From Diaporthe sp. PMI_573 (taxonomy: Eukaryota > Ascomycota > Sordariomycetes > Diaporthales > Diaporthaceae): 64,000 nucleotides of DNA. How positions within the stretch are numbered: position 1 is the first letter of the stretch; each line of letters begins with the position of its first letter. The DNA lies in assembly GCA_021399435.1 (NCBI GenBank), contig JAJTUP010000003.1:2170001-2234000 (forward strand), read 5' to 3'. Under the pieces are notes generated by a model that saw only the letters and a list, made by a program, of their open reading frames with translations, made no database searches and was not told where the DNA came from. The position numbers and the translations under genes were made by a program. Shown piece after piece: positions 33,719-46,600 of the stretch.

Positions 33719-35757
33719 TCAAGTCTCTACAGGCGCGACTTCCGTAGACACAGCTGCGACTTCGCCGTTACCATTCCCATTAGCGGGTTCTGATTCCTCC
33801 CCTTTCACTTCATTCATGGCCTGGTCAACGTCTCCTGCGTCCCCATTCTCCTGCGCTCCCGCATCAGGTTTCTTCTCGTCGAAGAGAGCATTGATGTCCT
33901 CGTACGACTCGATCTGGTCGAACAGCGCCAACTTGGACCTGCTCGCGATCCGCAGGGCCCTCCAGGTCTTGCTCGCCTTGCCTTCGACGGCTGCGGCCTT
34001 CGAGTCGTTGGAGAGCGGCATCTCGATCTCGAGGTCGTCCTCTTGGATCTTCCGCTTGAAGCTCACGAGATCCGGAAGCTGGTACCGCTCCGGGTCTTTC
34101 AGCTTCTCCACTGCGCTTGCGTCCTGTTCGTCATTGAGAAAGTCGAGCGATAGCGAGCCCATGGCCTCCCTTCGCAACCTCTTGTTGGTCGTCTGGAGTT
34201 TCGCAGACTTCATGGTCTCAGCCCATTCCTGAGGCGTGACAGCCGGGAGCTCGATGGGTGGGCAATTTTCGATCTTCCACCGTACCCAGTTCTTATCTCG
34301 GATGAGCACCGTTTCGACGAGCCTCAGGAAGAAGGGACCATCGGGTGTCGTGCTCAGCAAATACTTGGATATGTCCGCCTTCATTGCTGTTGCCCATTTG
34401 ATGTCCTCCTCGCTGAGAGTTTGATCCAGGTAAGCCACAGATTTGTTGACTTGCGGCACCGATGACAACTCCTCCTTAGCCTTCGGAGAGAGCGACAGCA
34501 AAAAGTCCATGATGATGAGTGCCTGGAACAGAACATATCTCCTCAGCGACAAGTCGCCGATCTGTGGTGTGCGTCAGCAAGAGAGTGGTGTGGTGGTGAT
34601 TCTCCAAATCTCTTACCTCGAGCTCGAACAGATCACGGCTTGTTAAGTACTTGGGATTGAAGGTATCGACAATCCCATCAATCTCAGAACTCCTCTTTCT
34701 TTTGAGTCCCCGCTTACTCTCCTCAGCCTGTTTTGAAGATTTCGGTTCTTGCTGTACAGGTCTCGCTTTGAATGCCGCCATGGTAGCCTGGAGCGAGGCC
34801 TTGAATTGGCTGAAATGGGTGGGTGAGAAGAGCTTCTTGGGCTGGTTGAAACTCTCTTGCAGCGACCAAAAGACTGGGTATAATGCATCGGCATCCAGCG
34901 GCCTCTCGACTGCTGCTTCTTTCTTGTCGCTAAACGACACGGCTTTGCCCGGCCCTGACCGCTCCCCATCCTTAGCAGGGGTTGCCTCGGAGTCGAGATC
35001 CATTTTGTCCTCAGCGGCATCGTTTATTGGCGCATCTTGATTGTAAATCGTGACGTTTTGAGTATGATATTCACCCCTAAGGTTGACGGAGCTCTTGTCG
35101 CCAAGAGGAAAGCTTTGGAAGAGGAAGATGAAGACGCGGCCTGAAAAGGACGTGTCTTCCGCTCGTGACAGTCGGCGCAGCAGTTCATTGCAGCTCCTCA
35201 AGATTACGAGTTTCTTCTCGTTAAAATTTTTCGATATGATACGTTGCCTCCGCGACTCGAGGTAGTCGAAAATCTTGCGACATCCTGGAATGGTCTGGCT
35301 GTCGAGGAGGTCTTCGAGGAGCCATACGAGCAGAGCCGGATCGCATTGGCCACGATCCGAAAGGCATTGTAGTATATCGAAGAGGTTCCATATTTTGACG
35401 AAGTTGTCCGAGTCGATAGGTACCTGCGCCTAAAGGAGGTCAGTTGACCCGGATCTTGCACAGAGAGGTGGACGGGCAACACACGATAAGATTGCTGAGA
35501 ACGCCGCGGGCCGCGGTTTCAATGACGGCGAATCTATGATGTCGTTCCTGTCGTAGGGCCGCGCCGTCTTGTGGTCCACCCGTAGTGGGCGTCGTGGGCA
35601 GGCGATCAAGAACAGCTTTGAGGTCGGCGTCTTCCAGGGGCGGATCGATCGCAGACGTCGGTTTGATCGCGCTCGCGGCGTCAAGAGCCTCCTCGAAAAA
35701 TTTGACGAGCGATGTGACGGGTGTCACGCCGTAGTCGTCTACTTCCAGTGAAGGCAT
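33719..35757 (-). CDS. THO complex subunit 1 (THOC1/Hpr1), mRNA export factor
   Basis: Three exons on the minus strand: 35757-35485, 35429-34617 and 34561-33719, giving 642 residues. THO couples transcription to packaging and export of mRNA through TREX and limits R-loops in the nucleus. Diagnostic blocks are FNEKKLVILRSCNELLRRLS, GRVFIFLFQSFPLGDKSSVN with LRGEYH, FWSLQESFNQP, YLTSRDLFELE joined to IGDLSLRRYVLFQALII, and RDKNWVRWKIENCPP. The tail is acidic and rich in Asn and Gly, as usual for disordered C-termini. The start ATG follows a 501-base divergent promoter shared with Aquarius. The long disordered insertion around residues 220-350 contains a KRKR nuclear signal. Confidence 0.92.
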
Positions 35758-36258
35758 CTTGTGTTGTGTGTTGAGCAGGAGGAGGGAAGCGCGGAGGTCA
35801 CTGCGCCGCGGCAGCGCGACCAACCTCTGGCAGAGGTTTGCTGCTCTGAATTCGGATGTCTTGTCGGATTGTAGTCTCTCTTCGTCTGTCCAAGAAGTAC
35901 TCTTTGGGATTGTATTGCCCGAGGTGTGGCGTCAACGCCAATTAACGAGAGTCTGACGTGGCCTTTGGCGAGGTGCGGGTGATGAGGTTGAAGATCGACA
36001 ACTGCAGGTCGCAACAATGGAATTCGTTCTGGATGGGCTCAGCCCGCTTCAAGTCAATTGCTTGGCGGGCAAGGTCGCCGGTTCTGGCCCGAGCTTCTTT
36101 AGCGCGTGCGGGATGGGTCCACTAGTGACGCAAGGCTAAAGCGCTTTCCGGTGCCGCGCTGCCCCAGCCTATTAACAAAATTTCCTAACGTGCCTGGCGC
36201 GTCCAGCTCAACAGCAACGCGAACGCTGTGACGACCTCGTCGCCCAATACCCGCCACC
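35758..36258. promoter_or_regulatory. Divergent promoter of THOC1 and Aquarius/Cwf11
   Basis: About 500 bases separate the two start codons. There is no obvious TATA box next to either start, as expected for constitutively expressed housekeeping genes. Both genes act in nuclear pre-mRNA handling, so shared control is plausible but unproven. Confidence 0.5.
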
Positions 36259-39200
36259 ATGCCCCCAGCAAAGAGACAGAAGAAGAGCACCGCAAAGCGC
36301 TCGCAAGCGGCTGCTCCACAGGTGGTGGAGGCTGTTGCAGACGAGGGGTCCGAGTTTGCACGAGTCGCGAAACAACACTGGTTGAAGCCTACGAGGGCAA
36401 CAAAAGTGAAGGTCAAAAATGATGTGTTGAAGCGGGATATATGGGACCCTCTGGAGAAGGAGAAGTTCCCATCAGCAGCACTAGTCGAGCTGGAAAGCCT
36501 GCAGGTCCTGGAGAGGTAAGGCTTCCCCAGCAGCCAAGTCCCGTGGCGACGCTGACGCGACTCTGCAGTTATCTCTGGCCCGGTTATAGCGAAACATCCT
36601 CGAACCATCACGTCCTTCTTATTGTGCTGATAACAAATGCGAAACGGCGAGAGCGAATACAGACATGGAGTAAGTGCACGGCGGCCCAAGGAACACAATC
36701 ATGGTCGCATCGAAGCCGAGCTGACATGGCTCCGTAGGTATCTTTGAGGAACGCCCGGACGACTTCTCGGCCTTGTTCCGGCGGATACTCTCCATGAGCC
36801 TCGATCGCTCGCTGCCAGTCGCTGTCCGAACCCACATTCTCTCCTTTGTTATCCACGCCTTCCAGAGTTTGGACTACGCCATTGTGCGAAAGGAGTGTGC
36901 TCCATTAGTGTCGATATCCATGTGGCACAACTTGTCGACAGAGAAGAAACGTGATGAGAGACTGAATGAGCATAACCAATTGCGCAAGGCTTGGAGGGCA
37001 TCGGCGAAGAGATACGATTCCGCGGATGAGCCAACCAAGGCTCGGTTGCGTTTCGACCGGTCCTGGCTGTACACCCTTGCTTTGGACTTCCTGAGCCTGC
37101 TCTACTCCAACAACGCTTCCAAGGATGACGTTTCATACTGCGAACGATTTGCCGAGTTCCTCTCCGACCTCCAGAGCCAATTACCGACCCGGCGGTATGT
37201 CAACTTCTTGTTGCAGGACCTACACATCCTCCCAGCAGCCGCCTTGTCGCCCACCTTCAACGACGAGGGCAACGGACTTCTACGTGACCTTGTTGCGCTA
37301 CTTTCTCATTATACACATTTCACAATCGATGACCAGACAGGGGCCCAGCAAGGCAAGACACAAGCGTACGAACGGCACTGTACGCGCCTCGCAAAATTAC
37401 AGAGGACTGCCCTGAAACATTTCAAGGAAAAATTGACAGTTCTAGCCCTTTCGAACTATGCTTCGATTGATGATAGGCGAGAGCTCCAGAATCTTCTTGC
37501 GCCTCTTACTGATGAGGAGATCCTGCAACTGACAGCCCTGCTCGACTTGCGAACGACTTATCCAGAATCAACAGGATTGACCGTCGATCGCAAATTCTTG
37601 CTCGAAGTGCTATGCTCGACCTTTGAGAGACGCAAGACATTCCAGGAGACCGCCCGGGATATGAGTATTTTGCCGACCGAAGACACCTTGTTCGAACAGA
37701 GTCTCCTGAGGACTGACTCCTATGATGGATCGCATCCATTGGCAATACCGAAGTTAAACTTGCAGTACCTCTCTGTAGGGGACTTCCTCTGGAGATCGTT
37801 CGTCCTGTACAGATGCGAGTCATTTTATGGCATTAGGCGAGATATTGAAGATGTCCTCCGGAGGTTGAGGCCGGAGACTGGAAGATCCGGCGGCGTCACA
37901 TTTCCCGGGTTCTCCAAGATGGCTCTTTCGATTTCGAAGCCATCAATTTTGGAAGTTATGCCTGCAGCGGTGGGTGACGACAAGCCTGCCATGGTGCGGG
38001 CGGAAATAGTCATCGATGTCCGCCGCCTTGCTGACAATGTCCGCCGCGAATGGGAAACATTACGACCAGACGACGTGGTATTCCTCCTGGCAGTCGAAGC
38101 TCCAAAATCGAGAAAGTCGTCGCCTGAAGCGACGGAGGCCGAACAGCTGGGTCTTCGATCTGTGCGGTGTGGCGAAATCATCCAGATCCTAGATGACAAG
38201 GGCCGCGCGATCAGAGACACTTCCGCATACTTCGATGGCCATTCTCGGAGCCCGGTGAGGAAAGTACAGCTCAAGCTGGATGCGAAGATGTACAAAATCG
38301 ACCAGCAAAGGGCGGCCGCTGGCAAGCCTGACGTACATGATAGCATCAACCTCGTCATGCGCAGGAGCGGCAGAGAGAACAACTTCAAGCCCGTGCTGGA
38401 GTCAATCAAGAACCTGACTTTGTCAGAGGTCCCATTGGCGTCATGGCTGCATGAAGTGTTCCTTGGCTACGGCGACCCAGCAGGTGCTTCGTACAAGCAG
38501 TTGCCCAATCGCCTCAAGACTATCGACTACAGGGACACTTTCCTCGACTGGCAACACCTGATAGAAAGTATGCCAGGCAAGATCATCGAACCCAGCGATG
38601 ATGTTACTGGCAGCTTTGGGCCCCCTTACGTGCTAGAGACCGCGGAACGACCTGCAGAGCAGCCGCCATCCAAGCCCTCGAAGAAGAGGCGAAGAGATGC
38701 GGAACCAGCCCTGTTAGCTGATGTTGAAACTGTCAAGGTCTCAACTTACAAACCTCCAAACAACGGGCCGTACCCAGTGGATGCCCCAAAGTTGAATGCC
38801 GTACGCTTCACTCCTGCTCAGATCGAGACCATAATGTCGGGTACGCAACCTGGGCTTACCGTCGTGGTCGGGCCGCCAGGAACCGGCAAGACCGACGTCG
38901 CAACTCAGATCATCAACAATATCTACCACAATTTTCCAGAGCAAAGAACACTGCTCATAGCGCACAGCAACCAGGCTTTAAATCAGTTGTTCGCGAAGAT
39001 AGTGGCTCTTGACATTGATGAGCGTCACTTGCTCCGTCTAGGACACGGCGAGGAAGATCTCGGCACGGAGGGCAACTTCAGCAAGCACGGGCGAGTCGAG
39101 TCTTTCCTTGAGAACCGTGACAGGTATCTTCAGGAAGTCACTCGTCTAGCTGCCAGCATCGGAGCCCCAGGAGCCCATGGCAATTCGTCGGAGACTGCGG

Positions 39201-40750
39201 GTTACTTTAACTCCGTCTACATCCAGCCGGCGTGGTCCAAGTTCTCTGAAATGGCCTCGTCTGAGGCTACTTCAGCAGCAGATATCGCGGCAGCATTTCC
39301 TTTCCACCATTACTTCTCCAATGCCCCCCTGCCCCTGTTCCCACCCGATGCAGACCGTGGCCTGGTCTTGGACATTGCCAACGGCTGCTATCGACACATC
39401 TCAAAGATATTCTCCGAACTCGCTGATGCTCTGCCATTCGAGATCCTGCGACGCGACAGGGAAAAGGCAAACTATCTACTCACGAATGAGGCGCGCATAG
39501 TCGCAATGACCTCCACGCACGCTGCAATGAGGCGCGGAGAAATTGCGCAGCTCGGATTCCATTATGACAATGTCGTCATGGAGGAAGCGGCTCAGATCAC
39601 GGAGATCGAGAACTTCATCCCTCTAGCTATGCAGAAGCCCAAGGACGGACAGATGCCACTGCAGCGTGTTGTTCTCTGCGGCGACCATTTCCAGAACTCA
39701 CCCGTCGTACAGAACCTTGCGTTCCGTGACTTCGCAAATCTGGAGCAGTCTTTGTTCTCTCGCCTCATTCGTTTGGGCGTGCCAGCTACCACACTGGATC
39801 AACAGGGCCGGGCTCGCCCATCCATCGCTAAGCTTTACCAATGGCGGTATAACAATCTGGGCAATCTGCCGCATGTTGAGAGTGCAGAGGAATATCTCGT
39901 GGCCAATGCTGGTTTCAAATACGACTATCAATTCATCAATGTCCCTGACTACAAGGGCAAGGGCGAAGTCGAGCCCACGCCACATTTCATCCAGAACTTG
40001 GGCGAGGCCGAGTACGCGGTGGCGATCTACCAGTATATGCGACTGCTGGGTTATCCTGCCTCCAAGATTAGCATTCTCACCACCTACGCTGGTCAGCGGG
40101 CACTGATCAGAGATGTTCTTGGCCATCGATGCGCCCGGAATCCCATTTTCGGTCTGCCCAAGATTGTGACTACAGTCGACAAGTACCAGGGCGAGCAGAA
40201 TGACTGTGAGTTTCTACGGCCAACTGGAAAGCCTATGTGCTAGCTGCTAACAAACTATGCAGATGTCATTCTATCACTCACAAGGACCTCGCGAGTTGGC
40301 TACCTCCGTGATATTCGCCGCCTCACGGTGGCTCTCTCGCGGGCGAGGCTAGGTCTCTATATCTTGGGCCGGCGCGAGATCTTCGAGGGCTGCTTTGAGC
40401 TTCGTGAGGCTTTTGAGCAGCTTCTCCAGCGGCCAGACAAGTTGGCCCTGGTCACGGGAGAACTTTGGCCGTCACAACGCAAATTGGCCGAGGATGCAAA
40501 CGAAACGGTGGCCGGCGAGGCAACCATGGAGGGCGTGGAGCACCTGGGCCAGTATGTGTTCGAAATGACAACCACTAAGATCCAGCAGCTGCAGGCAGAG
40601 AGGGGATTGTCCTCGGATGCAGAGATGCAGCAGGTTGTGGATGCGCAGAAGAAGGAGATCGAGCCAATCCCTGAAGAGGATGAAGATGGGGAAGATGCAG
40701 CAGGAGCAGCAGACGCCTCCGAACAAGAGGTGGAGGCTGAAGAGAACTGA
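36259..40750 (+). CDS. Aquarius/Cwf11, intron-binding SF1 RNA helicase of the spliceosome
   Basis: Four exons: 36259-36515, 36569-36669, 36738-40205 and 40263-40750, giving 1437 residues. The N-terminal armadillo-like part begins with the family-typical SYLWPGYSETSSNHHVLLIV and continues for about 700 residues. The helicase core has Walker A GPPGTGKTD near 830, VMEEAAQITEIENFIPL (motif II, EEAAQ in place of DEAD), VVLCGDHFQ, DQQGRARPSI, a TVDKYQGEQND block and, after the last intron, VALSRARLGLYILGRRE. Aquarius binds the intron upstream of the branch site and helps remodel the activated spliceosome. Length matches fungal members (about 1400). The C-terminus is acidic. The first three exons have tiny introns; all junctions keep frame. 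Confidence 0.93.
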
Positions 40751-43630
40751 GCAATGATTGACTCATTCTGATACACAACTTTGCAAACCCTGGCTTCTCT
40801 GCCGTACTAATCAAAAGGGGCTGGTTTGCCAAGTGGAAGGGGATACACACAATCAAGCCGGCGCAGCAGAATGCCTTGGTCGGCACGGTTTGTCCAGGCC
40901 AGCGTCGGACCTCAGGGGTTTGCATATAGTACACAATACAAATCACCCAGCTGGAGAAAGCATGACAACCTGTGCCATGGACAGTTGGTAGGTACCCGTT
41001 TCCTTGGTGACCGTTCTGTGGCTCTGCCAGTCTGTCCGTCTTCCTTGCCTGCCTGCCTGGTCTGAATTAGATATGAAAGGGGGAATTGGAGCGGAGGCCC
41101 TTGACTCACCAGAATTACCCGTGCAGGGACGTTATGGTGCGTCAGTCGTACGACAAGGAATGTGTGAGTTGGGTCTATTTTTGGGCCGCAGGCTGACAAT
41201 TGACGGCTTGGTCGCAGCTTAACTCCGAGGGTTGAGGCGAAGGGGAGGCATGTGTCACCCTGCTATGCGGTACCCCAAGAGTCCAAGCGACTGCGAGCGT
41301 CACCCACTATCTATCCGTCTGTGGCGTTGCCTGCAACCTTGAGGGACTGTTGTCGTCATATTGCATGCATGTTCTGGAAGCTTTTTTTTTCAGTTGACTG
41401 GGTAGGTCTGGCTGGCCCATGAGCGCTGTCACTTGTGCAACTGTATTTCTAAGCCGATTGTAGTCGATTGACTGGCCTCTAAAGCTATTACTCTAGTCAG
41501 GCGCGTGTAATTTACGAAGACGAGTAGGCTTGTATCTCGAGCAAAACTGGGGACGAATCTACTGAGTACTAGTGTATGTCAGCCCCTCGCCGAGACCGTT
41601 TTCCATGCAGCAGCTCGTGATAACAATGATAAGGCCTCGGTGACGCCTTGTTGTGGGGCTTGGATTCTGCCCGTGTGTTGGCCAGGCTTCCCCGACCCAA
41701 AATGCCCCGCGCCCAAGACACGATGGGGCCAACACGTATGATGTGTAGACTACCCATGCACAGAGAGAGGGGTATTTGGTTTTTGGCAAACAAATGTGTT
41801 GTCTGCTCAACACCAACAACTGCTATCCAGACTGAGGGTTCCACTTCTTCTCGTGCCTTCAACAGAGGATTGCTGAGCAAGCCAAAAAAGAACCAAAGCG
41901 TCCGGGAAGGGGCTGGTTCTCATTGCCTGCCTTTGAGTATACTCAAAGACGGGCAGCAGGCTGTGTGCACTGGTCTTGAGAGTACCCGGGGGGGGCGCGA
42001 GGCCCATACCTCCTGAGCCCTCGAGTGTTTTTGTCTCGATGTTCTTGTAACAACCCTTCCGTCACCACACAATGGCAGAGAGGTTCAAAGGGACAATACA
42101 AAAATGACGACTCAAGCTGCGTACTGAAGGACGCAAAATCAAAAACACGTACCTGTGCTGGAGTGCCTAGACAGCGGGTTAGCGTGTTTGTGGACGCGAA
42201 ACCCTGCCAATATTTCTCTTTCATGTGCATACAGCGCCACAGAGCCGCGTCGCCATCGCCTCAGCCCAGCCCAGTGAAATACATGGTGCTCTTCTGAGAA
42301 GACTCATCCAAGGATTTGACTTGGTATGTGACTGTTTGGTGACTGTTTGCAAGGGCCTTTGAATTGTACAAACAGGCAGCTGCCGGTGGTCGGCCAATCC
42401 GGGCTGAATCAGCCAACAGAGAGATGGGCTCCTGGGAGTCATTGGATTTCTTGTTGGCTGGTGATTGGGTGGTTGGCAAAGTCAAAGTCTTCCCTCTCGA
42501 GAGAGTGCTCTGTCCCCCGAGTTCTTTTTGTGCGGGTGAGGGGTGTGTCTGTGTGAATTGTGCGTGGAAAGCCAGACCTGCTGCAGCAAGTGATAAGGGA
42601 AGGGCAGTGACCAGGCTGGCAGGCTGGCCAGTGGGAAACACCTGGAGAAGTGCCCCTGGCCCTCAGGGCCTCGGGAGGTCAGGCAGAACAGACCTGCTGT
42701 AAATGGGAGCCTGCCACAACTTCGCGGTGCTACGTACCAGGGCAGGTGGTATCTGAATTAACCAGTCAGGTGGAGCCGCGGAGGTCACCCAGCCAATCAG
42801 AAGCCTTGTCTCACCACGCCGGCCCCAGCACCAAAGCCCCAAGCTCGCTCTTTCCCTGCCCAAAAATTGCAAGATAACCAACCCAAGCCCTTTTATCGCC
42901 CTCTTGCTGGCTGGCTAGCTTGCTTGCCGTGTGTGCCCGTCCACCCGTCGCACCTCACCCAGGGCAGAAAAAAAATTTGAGACCAGAGTTTCTCTCTCTC
43001 TCTCTTTTCTCTCTCCATCATCAACCAGAGTAACCCTCCTCCATCACCACCAACCTCCATCCCTAGGAAAGGTAGTGGTAGATAATCTCTTTTCCCTTTT
43101 TGATTTGGTCTTGCACGTCTCTCTCGTCGAGTCGCCGCATTCCATTTCTTCCTCCCCTCCTCGTCCCAGTCGTCCTCTTCGATTGCGAGCGAGCGAGCAC
43201 AGGTCAAAGGCTTACCCAAGCGACCCCATCCGCCGAACGGTTCCCATCCCGTTCGTCCATCTCGGTCAAAGTCGACACGCAGCGGCGAAACAGCCCTGCC
43301 CTCGCCTTTACTTCACTCCTTGGCAGTGACCCAGCGTCCGCTACAAGTCAGGGACATTTCTCATCCACAACCCTTGGTCAGGTCACGTTTGATCTGGATT
43401 TCAATCGGTCAGATTCACTTCGCGACTGGTTCACGGCAGCGCCTTTTCTCTTCTCGACTCCCGCGCCTGGTCAAACGGCATCTCGCCAACAGCCGATCGC
43501 TCGTCTGTCTAAACCCCGACCATCACATCGAGACTTGACTTTCGTCAACTGCTACTTTCATCAACCCCTCCACACGATCGCGCGAACCATATCACAAGTG
43601 TCACCGTCTCCAGACGACCCGGTATCACAT
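40751..43630. other. 2.9-kb region upstream of eIF4G, long leader likely
   Basis: No gene recognised. The right end from about 42990 is rich in pyrimidines (CT run at 42991-43016), a feature of strongly expressed fungal promoters. From 43100 to 43630 the frame of eIF4G is open but contains no in-frame ATG. Short repeats of TGCC occur near 41045 and elsewhere. A leader intron is possible. Confidence 0.5.
42991..43016 (+). promoter_or_regulatory. CT-rich tract upstream of eIF4G
   Basis: An almost pure CT run about 620 bases before the ATG. In filamentous fungi such tracts often sit just before the transcription start of highly expressed genes. Confidence 0.45.
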
Positions 43631-46600
43631 ATGACTTCCACTGCGAGTCAACCCAACACAAACCCGGCGCCGAACACCACCGCTGCCTCGACGGCTCCTT
43701 CGTATGCCTCTGCCGCTGGTGCCGCCAAGAAGCCCGCCTCGACGCCTCTGGTCGTAGGAGCTGCCAACCCCTCCGTGGTGGCTGGCTCCTCGGCTGCCGC
43801 CCCTCAGAATGCCCCGTCCTCGTCAGCCTCAAACGTGAACGGTCGGCCTTCCGTCACTCCCGCCGTCCCCGCCGTCCCGACCGTCGCTGCCACGCCCAAC
43901 GTCAACGGAGGCTCTGGCGACCACGCCCGCAATGGCTCCGTTACCATCCCGCCAAACGGGCCTACCAGCTACTTGGCGAACGGAGGTGCCGTGAGCAACA
44001 AGCCCCCCGGACTGCAGTTCGGCTACGCTGAGGCTTCTCCTGCCATGCCACACAGCACCCCCCAGCTCAACGCATCTGCGCCAGTCAATATCCCCGGCGC
44101 TGGACGGAACCCCTCACCAGCCCCCAGCCCTTCGCCCATCCCCCAGAATCTCACGAGCGGCGGACGGCCTGGAAACACGGAGAACACCTTTAAGATTGGC
44201 AGCTTCACAAATGAAGGCGATGTAAGTATCCAGCACGCCCGGCCCGCCGTGGCCGGTCGTCCCTCCCCCATATCCCCCCCCAGAAATGCTCAGAATCCGC
44301 TGACACACTCCCAGCGTATGGGACGCCCAAACTCGATGTCGCAAATGCCTTTCCACGCGAGGCGCGACTCGGCTGTCTCCCAGCACAGTGACATGGGCCA
44401 CCATGGTCCGGCCCCAACTCGAGGGGGATTCGGCGGTGGACGAGGCGGCCGTGGTGGTGGGTACAACAACCACCAGTACCCCAACCACTCAGGGTTCCCA
44501 CCGAACACGAACCAGTCCTTCAGGGGCCAAGGACGCGGCGGAATGCCACCACAGCAGTTCAACCCCCGCGGCGGCGGATACCAACACTCGCCACAGCCTG
44601 CCCGAGGCAGCCCTGCTCTCACGCCGGTGATGCCCGGCCAGGGCACTCCGAACATGAACGCTGCCATGCCTGTGCCTCCTGCACAGGGCTACACTCAGCA
44701 GTACCCACCGCCCATGAGCGGCTACGCACAACAGGGTGGCTTTCAACAGCAAAGCGGCTACCCCCCACATGTAAAGCCCCCCATCTGTTCTGACATCTTT
44801 CCCCCATTTCTCAAACCCCACAAGAAGAAAGGCGCTCGCTGGGATTCAGAGAATAGACCATCTCATCACCGGCAGTCGGACTCTTCTTTTTCAAGTTCAT
44901 GGCAGGAGATCCCCGGCAGAAATCGTCGCATGAGCAAGCGTCGTGATTCGACGACCGACCGTGGGCCTCTGCGTGGGCAAGCTCCATCGCTTGATCTGCA
45001 ACCACCTTTGCATGATTCCCCCTTCCTTCTCTTGAGTGACAAGGGCCTGGACCTCTCGCCAGGCCCAAATGGCGGCTTTGAGCGTGTTGAGCGGATGCTG
45101 ACTGCATCAAAACAGAACTTCTACCCAGGTGCATATGATGGTAGGGCTTACATGGGTGTGCCTCAGTACCCCCAGCAACCCTTCCACCCTCAGAACATGT
45201 ACCCTCCAGCCTCGCCCGCCCCGGCCGGCATGCCGCTTCAATATGGTACTGGACAATTTGCCCCTCCACAAGGTCAGCCCATGTCGCGTAATAACTCACA
45301 GTTGTCAGAGCGGCCCGCTTCGAGCACGGGCCAGAACCAGGGCCCCATAGTCGTCTCTGGAACTCCTCAGGCCCATGGCTCCCAGGCTAAAGCACCCACC
45401 GGCTCATCGACCCCTGGCCATAACCAGTTCCAGAAGCCAAAGAAATCCGGTGTCACCATCAAGAATGCCCAAGGTGAAGTGGTTAACTTCAACGCTCTCA
45501 AGGCTCCTGTATCCCCAGCGCCCAGCATCCAGCAGTCCAGGACTCCTCCAGTAATCGCGTCGACACCAACACCTCCGCCTAAAGCCAGCACTCCAGCCTC
45601 GCACGGCCGCGCCGAAAGCGTGTCCACAGCTAACAAGGACGAGATCAAGGCCGCGTTCTTGGAGCAGGTAAAGAAGTCCAAGGAAGGTGATGCCTCAAAG
45701 ACAGATGACGACACTGCGGCCGAGGCCAAGGCTAAGGAGGAAGCTCAAAAGAAGGAGGCAGAGCACGCAGAGGCTGAGAAGAAGGCTGCCGAAGAGAGCA
45801 GGGCTGCCGAAGAAGCTGCAACCAAAGCCAAGGCTGAAGCTGAAGCCAAGCTCAAGGCTGAGGAGGCAGCCAAAGCGAAGGCTGAGGAGGAAGCAAAGGC
45901 CAAGGCGGCAGCCGAGGCAACTGCCAAGGCCGAGCAAGAAGCAGCTGCCAAGGCCGCGCAAGAAGCAGAGGCCAAGGCCGAAGAACAGAAGAAGGCCGAT
46001 GCTGCTAAGGCGGAGGAGCCAAAGGAGACCGAAGACGAGTACATGGAGAGGATGATCAGAGAAATGGAAGAGGAGGACAAGAAGCGTGAAGAGGAGCAGG
46101 CAAAGATAACGGCCAAGAAGCAAACAGAGAAGGAAGCCGAGAAGAAGAAGGCTGAAGAGCAACGCCTTGCGAGTGCTGCTGCGAATGACGCGAAGCTCAG
46201 GGAACAAGAGCGGGAGATGGAACGCCTCGAAGAGGAGAAGGAGAAGACCCGCGAAAAGGAACGCCTGGCCGCCGAGGGCGGCCAGTCCCAGTCTATGTCA
46301 GAAGTCCTGACAAAGAAGATTTCGGACTTGAACGCTTCGCAGAAGAGCACGGAGGACTCCTCGAAACTCACCATCATCAGCAACAAGGACACATCTGCCA
46401 TAGGCTCAGCGCCGTCGTCAGCCAAGTCTACCGGCAAGCCCAAGCCAGCAGCTCTGAACCTCGCGCCCCTCAAGACGAACAGCGTCGAGCCAGCTCCGCC
46501 AACTGCGGCGATGCAGGCTCTGAAGTCTGCCCGGTTCTTGACCGTCAAAGATGAGGTCAAGTACCCCAACGGCGTCGCCAGCCCGAACCCAGCGGTCAAT

